NCBI GenBank assembly: GCA_965221185.1
Contig: OZ244866.1
Coordinates: forward strand, 868,001 to 932,000
From: Aldehydirespirator sp965221185
Lineage (GTDB): Bacteria; Actinomycetota; Acidimicrobiia; Acidimicrobiales; Aldehydirespiratoraceae
Reading direction: 5' to 3'
DNA length: 64,000 nt
In this document: positions 60,673 through 64,000 of the stretch, piece by piece
Numbering within the stretch: position 1 is the first letter of the stretch
Layout: the number at the start of each line of letters is the position of its first letter
Notes under the pieces: generated by a model
The model's database searches: none
Told to the model about the DNA's origin: nothing
What the model saw: the letters and a program-made list of their open reading frames with translations, nothing else
Position numbers and translations under genes: made by a program

Positions 60673-61740
60673 GTGTCCAGTTCTGGTCAGGTGCGAGACG
60701 GAAGCCCAGCAATCGAAGCTCTCGGGCTGGTCCGGACCTTCGGCAGCAACCGGGCGGTGGACGGAGTCGACCTGGCAGTCAACTCCGGCGAGGTCTATGG
60801 ATTCCTCGGTCCCAACGGCGCGGGCAAGAGCACCACGGTGCGGATGCTGTGCACCCTGTTGAAGCCCACCGCGGGGCGGGCCTCGGTGGCTGGCTACGAC
60901 ATCGTTGCCAATCCTGGGGACGTCCGCATACGCATCGGCGTTGCCCTGCAGGACGCCGCGCTCGACGAGCGCCAGACCGGCCGGGAGATACTGGATCTCC
61001 AGGCCCGCCTGTACGGGTTGAGCGCGGCCGACCGGGCCGCTTCCATCGCACGGGCAGTGGATCTCGCTGATATCGGCGACGCCATGGATGCCCGTGTCAA
61101 GACCTACAGCGGCGGCATGAGACGCCGCCTCGACCTGGCCGCCTCGCTGATACACGGGCCCGAAGTTCTCTTCCTGGACGAGCCCACCACCGGCCTCGAT
61201 CCGGTCAGCCGGGCCCAGGTGTGGGACGAGGTGCGCCGCTTGAACACCGAGCTGGGGGTGACGGTGTTCCTCACCACGCAGTATCTCGAGGAGGCCGATG
61301 CCCTGGCTGACCGGGTGGCCATCATCGACGACGGCCGCATCGTCGAGCAGGGCTCTCCCTCGGAACTGAAGCGGGCGGTGGGCGCCGACGTGATCGTGGT
61401 TGACCTTCCCCCCGATGCCATTGCGCCGGCTGCGGCGGTGGCTGAGACCGTGCCGGAGGTCGATGCCGTCACCCAGGGTCGCCGCGGCATCACCATCGCC
61501 ACCGCCGACGGCGCGGCCACCGTCGGCACTGTGGCCGTGGCTCTGTCGTCGGCAGGATTGCACCCCCAATCGCTCACCGTGCGCACGCCGTCGCTCGACG
61601 ATGTGTTCTTGCTGGCGACCGGACACCGGATGCCAGCCGCCGACTCAGCTGGCCAGAACGTTGGCGCTGCGGCCGGATCGGACTGTCAGCAGGCGCACGT
61701 CTCTGGGCCTGCGACACCGCACCGGAGTGGTTCGCGGTGA
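60673..61740 (+). CDS. DrrA-type ABC exporter ATPase
   Basis: The 355-residue protein has Walker A GPNGAGKSTTVRML, the signature YSGGMRRRLDLAASL, Walker B VLFLDEPTTGLDP and the DrrA-type C-terminal region (PSLDDVFLLATG). It belongs to the daunorubicin-resistance/ABC-2 group that exports drugs or lipids. GTG start in leaderless context. A Cys/Ala-rich tail of ~30 residues precedes the GTGA overlap with the permease gene. Confidence 0.87.
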   Translation: MSSSGQVRDGSPAIEALGLVRTFGSNRAVDGVDLAVNSGEVYGFLGPNGAGKSTTVRMLCTLLKPTAGRASVAGYDIVANPGDVRIRIGVALQDAALDERQTGREILDLQARLYGLSAADRAASIARAVDLADIGDAMDARVKTYSGGMRRRLDLAASLIHGPEVLFLDEPTTGLDPVSRAQVWDEVRRLNTELGVTVFLTTQYLEEADALADRVAIIDDGRIVEQGSPSELKRAVGADVIVVDLPPDAIAPAAAVAETVPEVDAVTQGRRGITIATADGAATVGTVAVALSSAGLHPQSLTVRTPSLDDVFLLATGHRMPAADSAGQNVGAAAGSDCQQAHVSGPATPHRSGSR

Positions 61741-62549
61741 GTGCCCAGACGGCCGTGCCCGCGGCGCCCGGTGGCGGGATGGTCCGGCCGGTCGGCATCG
61801 TCACCGACATCGCCACGGTGGCCCGCCGCTCCGTGCGCAGCCTGCTGCGCGAGCCGGAGGCGATGGCCCCCGCACTGATCATCCCGACGTTCTTCTTCAT
61901 CGTCAACGTCGGCGCGCTGGAGTCGTTCGTGGAACGCACCCCCGGGATCGACTACCGGGCGTTCCAGATCCCGGTGGCCATCATCTTCGCGGTCACGGGC
62001 ATCTCCCGGGCGTCGGTGCTGGTCATCGACATCCAGACCGGCTACCTCGACCGGATGCTCGTCACGCCGGTGCGCCGCGCCACGCTGCTGCTCGGCATGA
62101 TGGTCGCCGACATCGTTCTGGCCGTGGCGTTGTCGCTCGTCGTGATCGCCATGGGATTCGTCTTCGGCGTGCGTTTCGGAACCGGGCTGCCGGGGATCCT
62201 GGTCTTCCTGGTCTTGGCGGTGGCGTGGAGTATCTCGTTCACGGGCTTCCCGTACACGGTGGCCCTGCGCACTGGGAACCCGGCCGCGGTCAACTCGTCA
62301 TTCCTGATCTTCTTCCCCTTCGCCTTCCTGACGCCTGCCTACCTGCCGCGCGAGCTGATGACCGGCTGGATGCAGACCGTGGCCGCCTGGAACCCGGTGA
62401 CTTACCTGCTCGAGGCGATGCGGTCGCTGATGTCCGACGGCTGGGACGTGGCCTCTCTCGGCAAGGGAGCTGCCGCCATTGCCGGACTGGGTGCCGTCAC
62501 GTTCGTGATGGCCTTCCGGTCCCTGGCCCGCCGGGTGGCCACCGGCTAG
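61737..62549 (+). CDS. DrrB-type ABC-2 exporter permease
   Basis: The 270-residue membrane protein has about six helices and the ABC-2 pattern: VARRSVRSLLREPEAMAPAL near the start, GYLDRMLVTPVRRATLLLGM (the coupling region) and NPVTYLLEAMRSLM near the end. It forms the exporter channel with the upstream ATPase; substrate unknown. Its TAG is the first codon of a 66-bp tandem array built from the dispersed element. Confidence 0.88.
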   Translation: MSAQTAVPAAPGGGMVRPVGIVTDIATVARRSVRSLLREPEAMAPALIIPTFFFIVNVGALESFVERTPGIDYRAFQIPVAIIFAVTGISRASVLVIDIQTGYLDRMLVTPVRRATLLLGMMVADIVLAVALSLVVIAMGFVFGVRFGTGLPGILVFLVLAVAWSISFTGFPYTVALRTGNPAAVNSSFLIFFPFAFLTPAYLPRELMTGWMQTVAAWNPVTYLLEAMRSLMSDGWDVASLGKGAAAIAGLGAVTFVMAFRSLARRVATG

Positions 62550-62827
62550 AGGCCGAGCGGGCGAGGCCGTGGCCTGAGCGGCCCGTGAGCGCAGCGAACA
62601 AGAGCGGGAAACTAGAGGCCGAGCGGGCGAGGCCGTGGCCTGAGCGGCCCGTGAGCGCAGCGAACAAGAGCGGGAAACTAGAGGCCGAGCGGGCGGGGCC
62701 GTGGCCTGAGCGGCCCGTGAGCGCCGCGAACAAGAGCGGGAAACTAGAGGCCGAGCGGGCGGGGCCGTGGCCTGAGCGGCCCGTGAGCGCCGCGAACAAG
62801 AGCGGGAAACTAGAGGCCGAGCGGGCG
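62547..62827 (+). repeat. Dispersed element, copy 6: four 66-bp tandem units plus a partial fifth
   Basis: Units start at 62547, 62613, 62679, 62745 and 62811. Each contains the first arm fused directly to a shortened core, with no spacer or closing part. Units 1-2 (GGGCGAGGCC, GAGCGCAGCG) differ from units 3-4 (GGGCGGGGCC, GAGCGCCGCG), so the array grew by pairs. The 66-bp period keeps frames open (PWPERPVSAANKSG), which creates spurious long ORFs. The ~75 bp after the array holds TACTGT (62875-62880) and the pfkB ribosome-binding site. Confidence 0.93.
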
Positions 62828-62904
62828 GTGACCCATTCGCGCGGCACGTTAGAACTCGCGGCCGGGTTCCCGCCTACTGTCTGGAGCGACCTTAGGGAGG
62901 CCGC

Positions 62905-63897
62905 TTGGAACCTGTGCTCGATGTGGTGGGTGTCGGCAACGCCATCGTCGATGTGATCGCCTCGGTCGATGACTCGTTCATCGTCGCCCACGGGCTGGTG
63001 AAGGGGGCCATGACCCTGGTCAGCGCCGAGAGGTCCGCCGAGTTGTACGACGCCATGCCGTCCGGGATAGCGGCCTCCGGCGGCTCGGCAGCCAACACCA
63101 TGGCCGGTGTGGCTTCCCTTGGCGGCCGGGCGGCGTTCATCGGCAAGGTGCGCGACGACCAACTGGGCGAGGTGTTCGTGCACGACATCCGGGCGACGGG
63201 GGTCGCCTTCGATGTGCCGCCGGCGCCGGACGGCCCGCCCACCGCCCGCTGCCTGATCCAGGTGACCCCCGATGCCGAGCGGACCATGAACACCTTCCTG
63301 GGCACCTCGGCCCTGCTGGGGCCCGCTGATGTGGACACCGGCCTGGTGGCCTCGGCGGGGATCACGTACTGCGAGGGCTATCTGTGGGATGTGCAAGTGG
63401 CCAAGGACGCCATCCGCGTGGCCATGGAGGCCGCCGGCGAGGCCGGCCGGACGGTGGCGCTGGCGCTGAGCGACTCCTACTGCGTGGAGCGCCACCGCGC
63501 CGAGTGGCTCGACCTGATCGAGGACCGCGTCGATGTGGTGTTCGCCAACGAGGCGGAGGTGTGCGCCCTGCACTCGACCGGCGATCTGGCTGCGGCCCGC
63601 GACCGCACGGCTGAGATGGCCCGGACCGTGGTCATCACCCGCGGCGCCCGGGGCTCGGTGGTGGCCGATGGCACGACGGTGGAGGAGGTCTCCGCGGCCC
63701 CGGTTCCGCAGGTCGTGGACGCCACCGGCGCCGGCGACATGTACGCCGCGGGCTTCTTGTGGGGTCTCAGCCGGGGCGCGTCCCTGAGCCGCTGCGCACA
63801 GTTGGGCAGCCTGGTCGCGGCCGAGGTGGTCGGCCATGTGGGCGCTCGTCCCTTGATGTCTCTGTCGGAGCGAGCCGCCGCGGCCGGGTTCGGTTGA
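62905..63897 (+). CDS. PfkB-family carbohydrate/nucleoside kinase
   Basis: The 330-residue ribokinase-fold protein has VVGVGNAIVDVIA at the N-terminus, GGSAANTMAGVASLGG (first PfkB signature), and the second signature DATGAGDMYAAGFLWG with the catalytic aspartate. The pattern is that of adenosine-kinase-like PfkB proteins, so adenosine, guanosine or a sugar may be the substrate. TTG 62905 is supported by AGGGAGG 5 nt upstream. Its final codons, AAAGFG, and the stop lie in a 35-bp tandem repeat that runs to the window edge. Confidence 0.87.
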   Translation: MEPVLDVVGVGNAIVDVIASVDDSFIVAHGLVKGAMTLVSAERSAELYDAMPSGIAASGGSAANTMAGVASLGGRAAFIGKVRDDQLGEVFVHDIRATGVAFDVPPAPDGPPTARCLIQVTPDAERTMNTFLGTSALLGPADVDTGLVASAGITYCEGYLWDVQVAKDAIRVAMEAAGEAGRTVALALSDSYCVERHRAEWLDLIEDRVDVVFANEAEVCALHSTGDLAAARDRTAEMARTVVITRGARGSVVADGTTVEEVSAAPVPQVVDATGAGDMYAAGFLWGLSRGASLSRCAQLGSLVAAEVVGHVGARPLMSLSERAAAAGFG

Positions 63898-64000
63898 TTG
63901 TTGGGGTTCGGGGCGCGGCCGGGTTCGGTTGATTGTTGGGGTTCGGGGCGCGGCCGGGTTCGGTTGATTGTTGGGGTTCGGGGCGCGGCCGGGTTCGGTT
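63881..64000 (+). repeat. 35-bp tandem repeat at the window end
   Basis: Perfect units with the order GATTGTTGGGGTTCG, GGGCGCGGCC, GGGTTCGGTT start at 63896, 63931 and 63966, preceded by a partial unit inside pfkB. At least 3.4 copies are present and the array is cut by the window end. The copies are contiguous with no spacers. Confidence 0.93.

Noticed and set aside
62547..62827. Possible CRISPR array (regular repeats)
   Set aside because: The 66-bp units are contiguous and nearly identical with no variable spacers, and no cas gene is present.
62497..63837. Long minus-strand open frame over the 66-bp array and pfkB
   Set aside because: It is the shadow of pfkB and of an element that is open in all frames; it has no start signal or homology.
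63881..64000. Possible CRISPR repeat of 35 bp
   Set aside because: Units are directly adjacent with no spacers; this is a simple tandem array.

Overview
The window is GC-rich, gene-dense DNA with frequent GTG and TTG starts and the actinobacterial gene order rpsB-tsf-pyrH-frr-cdsA-dxr-rseP-ispG-(rimP-nusA-ylxR-infB-rbfA-truB-ribF). Many genes have a TANNNT box 6-8 nt before the start codon and no Shine-Dalgarno sequence, which is the mark of leaderless transcripts. Together these suggest an actinobacterium. An Acidimicrobiia-like lineage is my guess, but nothing here proves the class. No rRNA or tRNA gene, transposase, phage gene or CRISPR array was seen.

Layout. 1-462: 3' end of rsgA. 501-9253: fatty-acid/CoA-thioester genes (two acyl-CoA ligases, an acyl-CoA dehydrogenase, an enoyl-CoA hydratase), a membrane-anchored sulfite-oxidase-like molybdoenzyme and a DUF6159-type membrane protein. 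9383-20954: one long minus-strand catabolic operon read from 20954 down. It encodes an SDR, a zinc alcohol dehydrogenase, an M24 creatinase/DddP-like enzyme with altered metal ligands, E1 alpha and beta of a TPP-dependent 2-oxoacid (acetoin-type) dehydrogenase, a 3-hydroxyisobutyrate-dehydrogenase-like enzyme, a sugar-type binding lipoprotein, a VOC protein, and an RbsA-type ATPase with two permeases. 21162-24023: a CaiB-type CoA-transferase and a biotin-dependent carboxyltransferase subunit. 24111-31547: serC, an aspartate-type aminotransferase, an S9 peptidase, a small membrane protein and a secreted beta-propeller lipoprotein. 31675-38121: leucine/isoleucine biosynthesis (leuCD on minus; leuB-ilvE-cimA on plus behind a short leader peptide and terminator) with greA between. 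38193-41643: a hypothetical protein, an RDD protein, gltX and a degenerate M23 protein. 41825-57897: the translation/MEP-isoprenoid/envelope block. 58017-63897: pepN, a DrrAB-type ABC exporter and a PfkB sugar/nucleoside kinase.

The most unusual signal is a dispersed intergenic element that I do not recognise. It has a GAGGCCGAGCGGRTAGG arm, a highly conserved core of about 49 bp and a complementary closing arm. It occurs at 25325-25474, 43588-43732, 46326-46492, 49152-49400, 57898-58032 and 62547-62827, with solitary first arms at 33732 and 38122. Copies usually begin at or inside the stop codon of the preceding gene, in that gene's orientation. The arms show compensatory changes between copies, and two loci carry tandem amplifications (102 bp x2 and 66 bp x4). 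Other observations worth checking are the leuB leader-peptide attenuator, the genome-style leaderless promoters (including an overlapping divergent pair at 4201-4210), and the catabolic operon with its candidate operator and unusual M24 enzyme.
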